Shown here in pieces: positions 19,467 through 29,430 of a DNA stretch of 64,000 nucleotides. The translations under genes and the position numbers were made by a program. A model generated the notes under the pieces. The model ran no database searches and was not told the DNA's origin. It worked only from the letters and a program-made list of their open reading frames with translations. This DNA is from Gardnerella vaginalis (GTDB lineage Bacteria; Actinomycetota; Actinomycetes; Actinomycetales; Bifidobacteriaceae). Position 1 is the stretch's first letter. Each line of letters opens with the position of its first letter. The stretch covers positions 27,191 to 91,190 of the forward strand of contig NZ_KQ961867.1 in the NCBI RefSeq assembly GCF_001563665.1. The letters are read 5' to 3'.

Positions 19467-19997
19467 ATGATTTTTACTGAACTTACATTTGCAATACTGA
19501 AGTATGGTTTATTAGCTTTACTTTGGATTTTTGTGTGGTGTGCTATTCGGTCTTTGCATAAGGATATTGAAATTTTTAGTCCTCGTAAAAAGAAGTTGAT
19601 GGACAAAAATAAGCGTTCTAATTACGCTTCCGAGTCTAATAATAAGGTTCGTAACAATATTTCGCAAAATGATGAGCAGCATAACAAGTCACCTCATAAT
19701 AATGGTCCTACACTTTTAGTTATTATTGACGGGCCTTTAGCAGGATCTTCATTCCCATTAAATGCGTCTGGAGTTACATTAGGAAGATCTGCATCTAATA
19801 CTGTTGTATTAAATGACGAATTTGTTTCATCTCATCATGCTCGTGTTTATTTCAACAATAGTGTTCAATCATGGGTTCTTGAAGATTTGGGAAGTACTAA
19901 TGGAACTATGATTGGTCATGCTCGTGTAACAGAGCCAGTTGTACTAAAGCCTAGGACTTCTGTGCGTATTGGCGCGACCATGTTTGAATTGAGGTGA
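19467..19997 (+). CDS. fhaB: FhaB-type membrane-anchored FHA protein
   Basis: An N-terminal membrane segment (about residues 8-28, YGLLALLWIFVWCAI) is followed by an Asn/Lys-rich linker and an FHA domain (about 95-176) with LGRSASNTVVLND, SSHHARVY and LGSTNGTMI. FhaB (FipA) is a substrate of the neighbouring kinases and links them to division and wall synthesis in mycobacteria. It is one step down the operon from fhaA. Confidence 0.94.
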   Translation: MIFTELTFAILKYGLLALLWIFVWCAIRSLHKDIEIFSPRKKKLMDKNKRSNYASESNNKVRNNISQNDEQHNKSPHNNGPTLLVIIDGPLAGSSFPLNASGVTLGRSASNTVVLNDEFVSSHHARVYFNNSVQSWVLEDLGSTNGTMIGHARVTEPVVLKPRTSVRIGATMFELR

Positions 19998-20002
19998 TAC
20001 AT

Positions 20003-21784
20003 ATGGCTCATTCTGATTCAAATATGACCAATAATAATATAGATGATTCTGATTATAAAAATATCGAAGATTCATTTAAAAATAAATCTGATGAAATAAA
20101 AGAAGCTAAATCAGAAAATTATAATAATTCTTTTTCTATAGATAAGACTTTATTCATGTATGCTACAGCTGTAAGTGATGTTGGTACAGTTCGTAGTAAT
20201 AATCAAGATTCTGCATTTGCTGGTGAACATCTTGCTGCAATTTGCGATGGTATGGGTGGTCATGCTGGTGGAGATACTGCTTCTACTATTGCTATTAGAT
20301 CTTTAGCTCATATAGAACAAGATTCTCGCCCAAATGATGTTAAAAAAGTTTCTGATATGTTGGAAACTTCTATTATGGCAGCTCACGATGCAATAGTGGG
20401 TAAAGCTAAGCGAGAACGTAAATTAGCAGGAATGGGTACAACTGTTACTGCATTATCTCTTGTAAGTAGTTATTGGGTTTTAGCTCATTTGGGGGATTCT
20501 AGAGCATACTTATTGAGAGATAATCATCTTATGAGAATAACTTCAGATCATAGTTATGTTCAACATTTGATTGATATGGGTCACATAACTCCTGAAGAAG
20601 CTCGAAATCATCCTCAAAGAAATGTTGTTATGAGAGTATTGGGTGATTTTGATATTGATCCTCGTCCAGATATTTCAATACGTGTTGCGCATCCTTCTGA
20701 TCGTTGGCTTTTATGCTCAGATGGTTTATGTGGAGTTTTAGAGGATTCTACTATTCAAGAGGTTATGAGCACTATTTCTAACCAGGAAGAATGTGCCCAA
20801 AAACTTGTTTCTATGGCACTTCGTGCAGGTAGTACTGATAATGTTACTGCTGTTATTGCGGATGCTACTTTGGCTTTAGATGCTGATGCTTTTGATTTAC
20901 CTCATCAAACTCCTCTTATTGGTGGAGCTGCTAGTTTAGATTTGGAATCTATTGCAGATATTGTTAATAAAGCTGTTGCTTCTACTCCCGCATTGCGTGA
21001 TGATAATTCGCCTGCTAAAAGAGCTGCAGCTTTAGCTCAAAATAGCGATCAATCTTCTGATAATTCTAATATTGAGCAGGCAACTCGTTTAGTTCAGCCA
21101 TCGCATATTCGTGAAGATTCTAGTGATTTGTATACTCCAGATACTAATGAAATACCTGTTGTTGCTAAGAAAAATGGGAAAATTTCCACAGATCCTCGAG
21201 ATCCTGATGTTGCGCGTGCTGTAAAGCGTGAACAGGACGAAGCGCATAAAGCAAATCATTTACGTCGACGTTGGACTAGAATAGGAGTCGCTTTAGCGTC
21301 ACTATTTGTTGTAATTATTGTATGTGCATGTGGATATGGAGTTTATGCTTGGACTCAAATGCAATATTACGTTGGTAGCAACAATAATCGTGTTGCTATT
21401 TATCAAGGTGTACCAACGAATATATTCGGTTTAGCTTTATCTCATGAAGTTGAATCAACTGACATAATTGTAAGTAATCTTGATAAATCTTGGCAAGAGC
21501 AACTCAAAGCTGGTATTACTGTTAGTAGTCTTTCTGAAGCTAGAGGTCATGCTGCTTTAATTCGTCGTGAAATGCACGCTAGAGAAATAGAAAAATTGCG
21601 TGATAGCGGTAAAAATACTAAATCTAATAATTCTGAAGATTCAGATAAGAAAGATAATTCAGATAGTAATAGTGGCAGTAAGTCTTCTTCCAATAATCAA
21701 GAGTCACAAAAATCTGATGGCGATTCAGATAAAGATAATAATCATAAAAGTGACAGTACTAGTCAGGAGGATCACAACTCATGA
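20003..21784 (+). CDS. pstP: PP2C-family Ser/Thr phosphatase PstP
   Basis: This is the phosphatase that reverses PknA/PknB phosphorylation. The PPM metal-binding motifs are present: RSNNQDS, CDGMGGHAGGD, LGDSRAY, LLCSDGL and DNVTAVI. A membrane segment near residues 425-447 anchors it, and an extracellular part ends in a Ser/Asn/Lys/Asp-rich low-complexity tail. I chose the ATG at 20003, eight bases after GAGG. A GTG at 19994 overlapping the fhaB stop has no ribosome site. The end overlaps the rodA start by four bases. Confidence 0.94.
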   Translation: MAHSDSNMTNNNIDDSDYKNIEDSFKNKSDEIKEAKSENYNNSFSIDKTLFMYATAVSDVGTVRSNNQDSAFAGEHLAAICDGMGGHAGGDTASTIAIRSLAHIEQDSRPNDVKKVSDMLETSIMAAHDAIVGKAKRERKLAGMGTTVTALSLVSSYWVLAHLGDSRAYLLRDNHLMRITSDHSYVQHLIDMGHITPEEARNHPQRNVVMRVLGDFDIDPRPDISIRVAHPSDRWLLCSDGLCGVLEDSTIQEVMSTISNQEECAQKLVSMALRAGSTDNVTAVIADATLALDADAFDLPHQTPLIGGAASLDLESIADIVNKAVASTPALRDDNSPAKRAAALAQNSDQSSDNSNIEQATRLVQPSHIREDSSDLYTPDTNEIPVVAKKNGKISTDPRDPDVARAVKREQDEAHKANHLRRRWTRIGVALASLFVVIIVCACGYGVYAWTQMQYYVGSNNNRVAIYQGVPTNIFGLALSHEVESTDIIVSNLDKSWQEQLKAGITVSSLSEARGHAALIRREMHAREIEKLRDSGKNTKSNNSEDSDKKDNSDSNSGSKSSSNNQESQKSDGDSDKDNNHKSDSTSQEDHNS

Positions 21785-23370
21785 CTTTTACTCGTATTAG
21801 ACAAGTAGCGTTATTAGTATTTTCAATGTTGATCGCAAGCATTATATTCATTCAAATGTTCTTGCGAATAGATGGCTATATAACAACTCAATTCGCTTCA
21901 ATGCTTTTATTAGTTGCGATTCTTTACTTGATTCTATGGGGAGTTTTATTAGTTAAAAAGCCATTTGCAAGTCAAGTTATATTACCTTGCATGTTGATTT
22001 TGACTGCTATTGGTACAGCGATGATAGCTCGTATTGATAAGCAACTTGGTACGCATGTGGCGCTTAAACAACTAATATGGGTTTGTGTTGCATTAGTTCT
22101 TTCGATTTTATTAGTGATTTTTATTGATGATTATCGTATTTTAAGAAGATTCTCGTATGTAAGCATGGTTATAGGTATTGTGCTTCTTTTATCTCCTATG
22201 ATTCCTGGTTTTGGAAAAGAAATCGGTGGAGCGAGAATTTGGGTTGGTTTTGGTCAACATACTCTTCAACCTAGTGAATTTGCGAAATTATTCTTATCGT
22301 TCTTCTTTGCAGCGTATCTTTTTAATCACAGAGATCGTCTTGCTGTTGGTGGTATGAAGATTTTTAAAGTTCATCTTCCTAGATTGAAAGATACAGGACC
22401 TATAGCTATAGTTTGGGCAATTTCTATGGGCGTGTTAGTTATTCAACACGATTTAGGAACTTCCTTAATGTTCTTTGCTATGTTCGTATCGATGTTGTAT
22501 GTGTCAACAGGAAGAAAAAGTTGGCTTGCAATTGGCGTAATAGCATTTATGATAGGATGTTTTGCTGCTGTAAAACTATTTGCGCATGTTCAATATAGAG
22601 TTGATGCGTGGTTACATCCATTTGATTCGCAAATTTACAATAGGTTCCCTGGAGGTTCTGCTCAAATTGTAAGTGGTCTTTTTGGACTTGCATCTGGTGG
22701 AACAATGGGTACAGGTTTAGGTAAAGGACATCCTTCTCTTACTCCTTTAGCTAATTCAGATTTTATTTATGCTTCTGTTGGAGAAGAATTAGGACTTACT
22801 GGATTACTAGCTATATTGATGCTTTATTTGATAATTATTACTTCTGGCATTATTACAGCTATGAAAATTAAAGATGGATTTGGAAAATTATTAGCGTCTG
22901 GCTTAGTTTTTACAATGGCTTTCCAAGTTTTCACTGTTGTTGGAGGTATTACATTAGTTATTCCATTAACTGGTTTAACAATGCCTTATATGGCTGCTGG
23001 AGGATCTTCGCTAGTAGCTAATTATATTCTTGTTGCAATTCTTGTTGTGATTTCTAACGCTGCTAATAAGCCTGAAGCTGCTGTGATGTCTGATACGTTC
23101 CAATATGAAGCTTTAGCTGCGTTAAGAGAGCGCGAATTACAAGAGCGTGCTGATGCTGCTCAAAATAGAGAACAAGAAAACGAAGATTATGATGATTTAG
23201 ATAGCGATGAGAGTTCATCTTATTCGGATTCTGATTCTTCGGATTCGGATTCTGGTTCTTCGGATTTGTATGAAAATAGGCAATTAGATGATGACTTATG
23301 GCCTGAATTAGTAGTTCCATCTCTTAATATAAACAATCACTCTGCAAATAGGGGTGATAGTGATGAATAA
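21781..23370 (+). CDS. rodA: SEDS-family peptidoglycan polymerase (FtsW/RodA/SpoVE)
   Basis: SEDS proteins polymerise glycan strands from lipid II together with a class B PBP, here the adjacent pbpA. About ten membrane segments are visible. Family motifs include GGARIWVGFGQHTLQPSEFAKL and the C-terminal GLTMPYMAAGGSSLVANY. Position beside pbpA suggests the elongation (RodA) rather than the division (FtsW) member. The cytoplasmic tail is Ser/Asp-rich, built on a 6-bp TCGGAT/TCTGAT-type DNA repeat near 23220-23270. Confidence 0.94.
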   Translation: MTFTRIRQVALLVFSMLIASIIFIQMFLRIDGYITTQFASMLLLVAILYLILWGVLLVKKPFASQVILPCMLILTAIGTAMIARIDKQLGTHVALKQLIWVCVALVLSILLVIFIDDYRILRRFSYVSMVIGIVLLLSPMIPGFGKEIGGARIWVGFGQHTLQPSEFAKLFLSFFFAAYLFNHRDRLAVGGMKIFKVHLPRLKDTGPIAIVWAISMGVLVIQHDLGTSLMFFAMFVSMLYVSTGRKSWLAIGVIAFMIGCFAAVKLFAHVQYRVDAWLHPFDSQIYNRFPGGSAQIVSGLFGLASGGTMGTGLGKGHPSLTPLANSDFIYASVGEELGLTGLLAILMLYLIIITSGIITAMKIKDGFGKLLASGLVFTMAFQVFTVVGGITLVIPLTGLTMPYMAAGGSSLVANYILVAILVVISNAANKPEAAVMSDTFQYEALAALRERELQERADAAQNREQENEDYDDLDSDESSSYSDSDSSDSDSGSSDLYENRQLDDDLWPELVVPSLNINNHSANRGDSDE

Positions 23371-24829
23371 ATGCTTAAAGCAACTTTTTGCTACAGTAGT
23401 GATTTTGTTTGTTATTCTTGGAATATCAAGTATGACAATCACTTCTATAAGAGCGAACGCGTTAAATTCAGATCCTCGTAATAGGCGTGCTTTATATAAC
23501 GAATTTGGAGCGCCTAGAGGTTCAATATTGGCATCTGATGGAACTATTTTGGCTAAATCAGAGCCTTCTAAAGATGCTTTTGCGTATCAAAGATATTATA
23601 CTCAAGGAACACTTTACGCTCCTATAACTGGATATTTTTCTATCAGTCAACGTGCAGATAGAGGTATTGAAGCTTCACGCAATGAGCTATTGAGTGGTGA
23701 TTCTCATGCTTTGTTCTGGCAAAAATTTAAGTCGTTATTTACTGGTGTAGCAAATAAAGGTGCTTCGATAGAAACTTCAATAGATCCTAAACTACAAAAA
23801 CTAGCTTACGAATTACTTAAAGATAAAGATGGAGCTTTGGTTGCGATAGAGCCTAAAACTGGCAAGATTAGAGCAATGGTAAGCACTCCAAGTTATGATC
23901 CGAGTAATTTAGCTCTTCATAATATAGGTTCAGTTAATAGTTCTTATAATAAGTTGACTTCAGATGTTAATAATCCAATGCTTAATCGAGCAATATCTGA
24001 ATTATATGCTCCTGGTTCAATATTCAAAACTGTTGTTGCAGCAGCTGCATTAGAGTCTGGAAAATATCAGCCAGACAGTATTATTCCTGCTGGCTCAAGT
24101 TATATTCTTCCTGGAACTAAAACCTCGTTAATGAATGTTGTATATCAAGCAAATGGAAATGATGGGAAAATTTCTTTAGAAGATGCTTTAGCTTATTCAT
24201 CTAATACTGCTTTTGCTCAGCTTGGAGTTAGTTTAGGTGCTGATGCTATAACGCAACAAGCTAAAAAATTTGGATTCTTCAGCTCTATTACAGTTGATGG
24301 TTCAGATTCTACTGGTTTCCCTATGCGCGCAGTAACATCTAGGATACCAATTAAGCCAACGCCTGATAAGTTAGCTATTGAGTCAATTGGACAAGGAGAT
24401 GTAGTAGTTACACCTTTGCAAGCTGCAATGGTTGCGTCTGCAATTGCGAATAAAGGTGTGTTAATGAAACCTACGTTAGTGGATTGTGTAAGGTCTAGTG
24501 ATTTATCGGTTCTTTCTCAAACAAAGCCAACTGTTATGAGTGAAGTTATGAGTGCTGATAATGCTGTAAAATTAACAAATATGATGCAGTCTGTTGTAAC
24601 TAAGGGTAATCCTCACTTATCTTTGCCAAATATTCCTGTGGCGTCAAAAACAGGTACTGCTCAAATTGGTGTTCATAAAGAATCATTAAATGGTTGGGTT
24701 ATTGGATTTGCTCCGGCTCAAGACCCTAAAATAGCTATAGCAGTTGTTATTCATAATTCTCACTCATTTGGAACTGTAACAGCAGGACCAATTATGCAAA
24801 AGGTGATGAAGGAGGCGCTTACGAAATGA
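23363..24829 (+). CDS. pbpA: Penicillin-binding protein PbpA (class B transpeptidase)
   Basis: PbpA cross-links peptidoglycan. An N-terminal membrane anchor (about residues 5-27) precedes the dimerisation domain. The transpeptidase domain has all three active-site motifs: SIFK (PGSIFKTV), SSN (SSNTAFAQ) and KTG (ASKTGTAQIG). I chose the ATG at 23363, eight bases after AGGGG. A GTG at 23354 lies inside that site. It overlaps rodA at its start and pknA at its end, so this set is translationally coupled. Confidence 0.95.
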   Translation: MNKCLKQLFATVVILFVILGISSMTITSIRANALNSDPRNRRALYNEFGAPRGSILASDGTILAKSEPSKDAFAYQRYYTQGTLYAPITGYFSISQRADRGIEASRNELLSGDSHALFWQKFKSLFTGVANKGASIETSIDPKLQKLAYELLKDKDGALVAIEPKTGKIRAMVSTPSYDPSNLALHNIGSVNSSYNKLTSDVNNPMLNRAISELYAPGSIFKTVVAAAALESGKYQPDSIIPAGSSYILPGTKTSLMNVVYQANGNDGKISLEDALAYSSNTAFAQLGVSLGADAITQQAKKFGFFSSITVDGSDSTGFPMRAVTSRIPIKPTPDKLAIESIGQGDVVVTPLQAAMVASAIANKGVLMKPTLVDCVRSSDLSVLSQTKPTVMSEVMSADNAVKLTNMMQSVVTKGNPHLSLPNIPVASKTGTAQIGVHKESLNGWVIGFAPAQDPKIAIAVVIHNSHSFGTVTAGPIMQKVMKEALTK

Positions 24830-25791
24830 AACTTATAGAAGGACAATTAGTTCATCATAGGTATCGCCTTGATCATCGCTTAGCACAAGGTGGCATGGGA
24901 GAAGTTTGGAAAGGCTTTGATATACAACTTGGTCGTGTTGTTGCTATTAAAGCTTTAAGAACAGATACTTCTAATGTTGAAGCTAAATTAAGACGTTTAC
25001 GCGCTGAAGCTCATAACTCTGCTAATCTTGCGCATCCTAATATTGCTGCTCTATTTGATTATTATGAGCATGATGGAATTGGATTCCTTATTATGGAATA
25101 CGTTCCAAGTAAATCTCTTGCTGATTTGTATCGTAAAGAAAAAGTTGTTGAGCCAACTAGATTGTTGCCAATTCTTATTCAGACTGCTAGAGGACTTTTT
25201 ATAGCTCATTCGCATGGAGTTATTCATAGAGATGTTAAACCTGCAAATATTATGGTTTCTAAAACTGGTAGTGTGAAAATCACTGATTTTGGTGTTTCTT
25301 ATTCTAATGATCAAGAACAAATAACCCAAGACGGAATGGTTGTTGGTACTGCACAATATATTTCCCCTGAACAAGCACAAGGTGAACAAGCTACTGCTCA
25401 GTCAGACATTTATTCTCTTGGAGTTGTAGCTTACGAAGGATTGTGTGGCCATAGGCCTTTTACTGGAGCTACTCCAGTTGATATTGCAGCTGCACATGTA
25501 AATGATCCTGTACCGCCTTTACCTGAAACTATTGATTTGCAATTAAGACAATTTGTAATGTCAATGCTTTCAAAAGATCCTAAAGATCGTCCTCAAGACG
25601 CTCTTATAGTTGCAAAAGTTCTTTCTAAAATTGAACGAAGATTGTTAGATCAACAGACGTCTTTTGAAGATAAAACGTCGGTGCTTAATTCGCAGAATTC
25701 AAGACCGCCCCGTCGAATAAAAAGTTTACCTCAAACAAAAATAAATATAATCGATATTTTTGATACCAATAATCGCAAGGAGCAGCAATGA
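24826..25791 (+). CDS. pknA: Ser/Thr protein kinase PknA-like, without membrane anchor
   Basis: This is a Hanks-type kinase. The glycine loop is AQGGMGEVWKG, with catalytic lysine Lys42 (VAIKAL), the catalytic loop HRDVKPANI (Asp136), DFG at 154-156 and the activation segment VVGTAQYISPEQ. After the kinase domain only about 50 charged residues remain. Unlike mycobacterial PknA, no membrane segment or extracellular part is visible, so it should be cytoplasmic. Start-stop overlaps tie it to pbpA and pknB. Confidence 0.94.
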   Translation: MKLIEGQLVHHRYRLDHRLAQGGMGEVWKGFDIQLGRVVAIKALRTDTSNVEAKLRRLRAEAHNSANLAHPNIAALFDYYEHDGIGFLIMEYVPSKSLADLYRKEKVVEPTRLLPILIQTARGLFIAHSHGVIHRDVKPANIMVSKTGSVKITDFGVSYSNDQEQITQDGMVVGTAQYISPEQAQGEQATAQSDIYSLGVVAYEGLCGHRPFTGATPVDIAAAHVNDPVPPLPETIDLQLRQFVMSMLSKDPKDRPQDALIVAKVLSKIERRLLDQQTSFEDKTSVLNSQNSRPPRRIKSLPQTKINIIDIFDTNNRKEQQ

Positions 25792-27833
25792 GTAGTACAA
25801 TGCCAACTTCATTGGCGAATGGCCGATATCAATTAGGAGAACTCATTGGTCGCGGCGGTATGGCTGAAGTTAGAATAGCGCAAGATAGTAGGCTGGGTAG
25901 AACTGTTGCTGTAAAGATAATGCGTTCTGATTTAGCTACAGATGAGATTTTCTTATCTAGATTTAGAAGAGAAGCACATTCTATTGCTCAAATGAACAAT
26001 CCAAATATTGTGAATATTTATGATTCTGGAGAAGAGTCAGTTGTAACCGATAATGGCGTTGAAGAATGTTTGCCATATTTAGTAATGGAATATGTAAAAG
26101 GAAAAACACTTCGAGATATTCTTAAAATGAATGGAGCGTTGAGCCAACGTGATTCTGAGCAAATCATGTTGGGCGTTCTAAATGCTTTAGAATATTCTCA
26201 TAGAATGGGAATTATTCATAGGGATATTAAGCCTGGAAATATAATGATTTCCGAACAAGGGATTGTTAAAGTCATGGACTTTGGCATTGCTCGTGTTCTA
26301 GATGATTCTGCAACTACTATGACGCAATCTCAAGGTGTTGTTGGTACTGCACAATATTTATCTCCTGAACAAGCTCGCGGAGAGCAAGTTGATATGCGAT
26401 CTGACTTGTATTCAGCAGGATGCGTGTTATATGAGATGCTCACTGGAAGGCCGCCTTTTATAGGCGATTCTGCTGTTGCAATCGCTTACCAGCATGTTTC
26501 TGAAGTTGCAACACCTGTTAGTACCTTAGTGCCAGGTTTACCTGTTATGTGGGATAAAATTTGCGCTAAGGCAATGGCTAAAGATCGTCAAAATCGTTAT
26601 GCTACTGCTGCAGAATTTAAGAATGATATTCTTGCTTTCATGAATGGTGGTGTGCCCGCTGCAGCAGCATTTAATCCGCTAACAGATCTCGCGAATATAA
26701 AATCTCGTAAGCAAGCGGAAATGTCTGCTACTCAAACCATGAGTGCAATAGACACAGCATCAACTCAGAGTTTTAATCCTATAGAACAATATGGAGAGGA
26801 TTCAAATAATACAGGAACATTTACTACTAGAGCAGCTCAGCGTGCAGCCGTTCAAGCTAAGCATAGAAAGAAGGTAGTGCTTGGCTCTATAATCGGCGTG
26901 TTTGTAGCTCTTGCAGTTATACTCGGTTTGGTAATTGTGCTCATACAGGGGCGTAATACTGGAGAAGTTACTGTTCCTACTTTTAGAGAATCTACTACTC
27001 AAGATGCTGCTAGAGAAAAACTTCGTGCGCTTGGCTTGATAGCAGATATTCGTGAAGATACTAAGTCTATTCAGCCTGAAGGAACTCTTACAAAGCAATC
27101 TCCTAAAGGAGGGGAGCGTGTTGCTGTTGGCTCGAAGGTAATTCTTTGGTTCTCTGTTGGTCCGCAATCTACTAAGATTCCTGATGTAACTAATGAAAGT
27201 CAAGAAGATGCTCGTAAAGCATTGACTAAAGCAGGATTTAAGGTATCTAGTGTTTGTGTGGAAGATAGTTCTGATGTTAAGAAGAATCATGTAACTCGAA
27301 CTGATCCAGTTGGAGGATCGTTTGCAGATAAAGGTTCTTCTATAACACTTTATATTTCTTCTGGAATGACTAAAGTTCCTGACAATATGGTTGGTCATCC
27401 TAAAGATAGTGTTATTAGCCAATTGCAGAGTCTTGGTTTTAGCACAGACACTACAACTGAGGAATCAGATTCTGTTCCTGAAGGTTCAGTAATACGTTTA
27501 GATCCTTCTTCTGGTAGCGTTGTAGAGCCGCATAGTTCTATTAAGTTGTATGTTTCTTCAGGAAGTTCAAAAGTTGAAGTTCCTCATATTGCGTTTGGAA
27601 CAACTACAGTTAAACAGGCAAAGATGATTCTTGGATCTAGAGGATTTAAGGTTATTTTAAGTGCCGGTGCGACTGATGATGACATTGTTACTGAAATGTC
27701 TGTAGCTGAAGGAACTAAGCTAGAAAAGGGTTCTCAGATTACTCTTACTACTACTCCGTCTGCTTCAACTACGCCTACTGATCCGAACGGAAATCATTCC
27801 GGATCTCAAACGCCTTCTGGCAATGGAAATTAG
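25788..27833 (+). CDS. pknB: Ser/Thr protein kinase PknB with four PASTA domains
   Basis: This is the membrane receptor kinase of wall synthesis. The kinase domain covers residues about 14-285: GRGGMAEVR, Lys43, HRDIKPGN with Asp146, DFG 164-166, GTAQYLSPEQARG. The juxtamembrane linker holds threonines likely to be autophosphorylated. The membrane segment is at about 363-387. Four PASTA domains lie outside at about 394-458, 462-526, 528-592 and 594-657, and in the family bind muropeptides or lipid II. A Ser/Thr/Pro/Asn tail closes it. It is the last gene of the operon. Confidence 0.96.
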   Translation: MSSTMPTSLANGRYQLGELIGRGGMAEVRIAQDSRLGRTVAVKIMRSDLATDEIFLSRFRREAHSIAQMNNPNIVNIYDSGEESVVTDNGVEECLPYLVMEYVKGKTLRDILKMNGALSQRDSEQIMLGVLNALEYSHRMGIIHRDIKPGNIMISEQGIVKVMDFGIARVLDDSATTMTQSQGVVGTAQYLSPEQARGEQVDMRSDLYSAGCVLYEMLTGRPPFIGDSAVAIAYQHVSEVATPVSTLVPGLPVMWDKICAKAMAKDRQNRYATAAEFKNDILAFMNGGVPAAAAFNPLTDLANIKSRKQAEMSATQTMSAIDTASTQSFNPIEQYGEDSNNTGTFTTRAAQRAAVQAKHRKKVVLGSIIGVFVALAVILGLVIVLIQGRNTGEVTVPTFRESTTQDAAREKLRALGLIADIREDTKSIQPEGTLTKQSPKGGERVAVGSKVILWFSVGPQSTKIPDVTNESQEDARKALTKAGFKVSSVCVEDSSDVKKNHVTRTDPVGGSFADKGSSITLYISSGMTKVPDNMVGHPKDSVISQLQSLGFSTDTTTEESDSVPEGSVIRLDPSSGSVVEPHSSIKLYVSSGSSKVEVPHIAFGTTTVKQAKMILGSRGFKVILSAGATDDDIVTEMSVAEGTKLEKGSQITLTTTPSASTTPTDPNGNHSGSQTPSGNGN

Positions 27834-27885
27834 ATTGTGCGAATTTGAGTAAAACTTAAAGGAGATATTTACGCAAGAATAAATT

Positions 27886-29250
27886 ATGTTTTTAGAGTTA
27901 AAGAAACCTCAAAAAGTAGTTCAAACTAATCCTCAGACGCTTAAATTTATTGAGGATAATTTGAGCTTGCCTTCTGATGTGGCTGCTCTGAAAGCATCGA
28001 AAAATTCTAAAGTAGATACTGTTTTTGCTGTTAATCAAATCGCAGGGCGGAAAATCGCATCAGAAAAGCTGCCGCTATGGGCGTCTTTAGAAAATGTGAT
28101 ATATCCAGTTCATCTTTCTTTAGAGCAATGTTCGTCACAATTTACTGCAGAATATAAGAAATCTTTAACTAGAGAATTACTTAAATCAATACCAGAAAAT
28201 CATTCAACGTTTGTGGATTTAACTGGAGGATTTGGAGTAGATTTCACTATACTTTCTCAGTTGTTTGATGAATCTATTTATATTGAACAACAGAGTGAAT
28301 TAGCTAGTATTGCTCAACATAATATTAGTGTTATGTGCAAAAATATTGTGCATTGCTTTAATGAAGATAGTGTTATTGCTCTTAATGCGATTCATAAAGC
28401 AACTATGATTTATATAGACCCTGCAAGACGTGATTCGCATGGTTCTCGAACTTATGCTATTGAGGATTGTACGCCAAATGTATTGTTACTAAAACATAAA
28501 TTACTTGATGTATCTGATTTTGTTATAGTTAAACTTTCTCCAATGTTAGATTGGCGTAAGACTATATCTGATTTTGAAGGTAACGTTTCGCAAGTTCATA
28601 TTGTTTCTTGCAATAATGAATGTAAAGAATTACTTGTTGTTTTAGATAATAATATACATACTAATATTCGTGTTCATTGTGTGAATGATGATCAGCACAC
28701 TATTTTTTGCGCGAAATATGATTTAAAGTCTGCTCGCATAGAAGTTTTCTTAGACGATTCAATTGATGCGAGTGAATCTGATTGTGAATCTGCTAGTGAA
28801 TCTGAAACTAGCGAGTTCGGTCTTTCTGCTGTTGAATCGTCAATTCCAACTTGTGTGGGAAAATCAAAAAACTTTTTAAAAGAATACGCAAATTACGTTT
28901 ATGAGCCAAATGCATCTATTATGAAATCTGGATGTTTTGAACTTTTAACGCATATGTATTCAGTTAATCAAATAGCACAAAATAGTCATGTTTTTGTTTC
29001 TAAAAATCCTGTAAAACAATTTCCTGGGAAAATGTTAGCTGTTACAAATATTTGTACTATGAATAAACTTGATTTAAAGCAAGCTTTAAATGGAATAACT
29101 CATGCGAGTATTGTAGTACGTAATTTCCCTATGTCTGTAGACTCTTTGCGTAAGAAATTACGAATTAAAGATGGTATGCAAATGCGTATTATTGCAACAA
29201 CTGATTCGCAAAATAATCATATTTTAATTTTTGCAAAACCAGAAAAATAA
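27886..29250 (+). CDS. Class I SAM methyltransferase with THUMP-like C-terminal domain
   Basis: A SAM-binding motif (FVDLTGGFGVDFTILS) and a catalytic-type region (FVIVKLSPMLDWRKT, preceded by YIDPARRD) place this in the class I methyltransferases of the THUMP_like family, presumed to modify RNA. The conserved C-terminal part reads FPGKMLAVTNICTMNKLDLKQAL and RNFPMSVDSLRKKL. The substrate is unknown. An acidic Ser/Glu insertion lies near residues 290-325. The nearest good ribosome site (AAGGAGAT at about 27859) is some 19 bases before the ATG, unusually far, and a stop just upstream excludes a longer form. Confidence 0.82.
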   Translation: MFLELKKPQKVVQTNPQTLKFIEDNLSLPSDVAALKASKNSKVDTVFAVNQIAGRKIASEKLPLWASLENVIYPVHLSLEQCSSQFTAEYKKSLTRELLKSIPENHSTFVDLTGGFGVDFTILSQLFDESIYIEQQSELASIAQHNISVMCKNIVHCFNEDSVIALNAIHKATMIYIDPARRDSHGSRTYAIEDCTPNVLLLKHKLLDVSDFVIVKLSPMLDWRKTISDFEGNVSQVHIVSCNNECKELLVVLDNNIHTNIRVHCVNDDQHTIFCAKYDLKSARIEVFLDDSIDASESDCESASESETSEFGLSAVESSIPTCVGKSKNFLKEYANYVYEPNASIMKSGCFELLTHMYSVNQIAQNSHVFVSKNPVKQFPGKMLAVTNICTMNKLDLKQALNGITHASIVVRNFPMSVDSLRKKLRIKDGMQMRIIATTDSQNNHILIFAKPEK

Positions 29251-29325
29251 GAAATAAGAAATAAATAACAAAGAAATCAATAACAAATAACAAAGAAATA
29301 AGAAATATTTCTAAATATAAAAATA

Positions 29326-29374
29326 TAGCGTTGAAGCAATCTCATAAATTTATAAGAGAAATACTTCAACGCTA
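29326..29374. terminator. Hairpin between converging methyltransferase and crgA genes
   Basis: TAGCGTTGAAG (29326-29336) pairs with CTTCAACGCTA (29364-29374). The loop contains a second near-palindrome at 29341-29358. A-rich and T-rich flanks suit termination from either side. Confidence 0.75.
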
Positions 29375-29430
29375 AAACTATCTATGAAATAACATAAATA
29401 GTTATTTAAGTATCAGTGCTTATTTAAGTA

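Noticed and set aside
26802..27422. 206-codon open frame antisense to pknB
   Set aside because: It mirrors the PASTA-coding region, is Ser/Asn/Cys-rich as expected of a shadow frame, and has no ribosome site.
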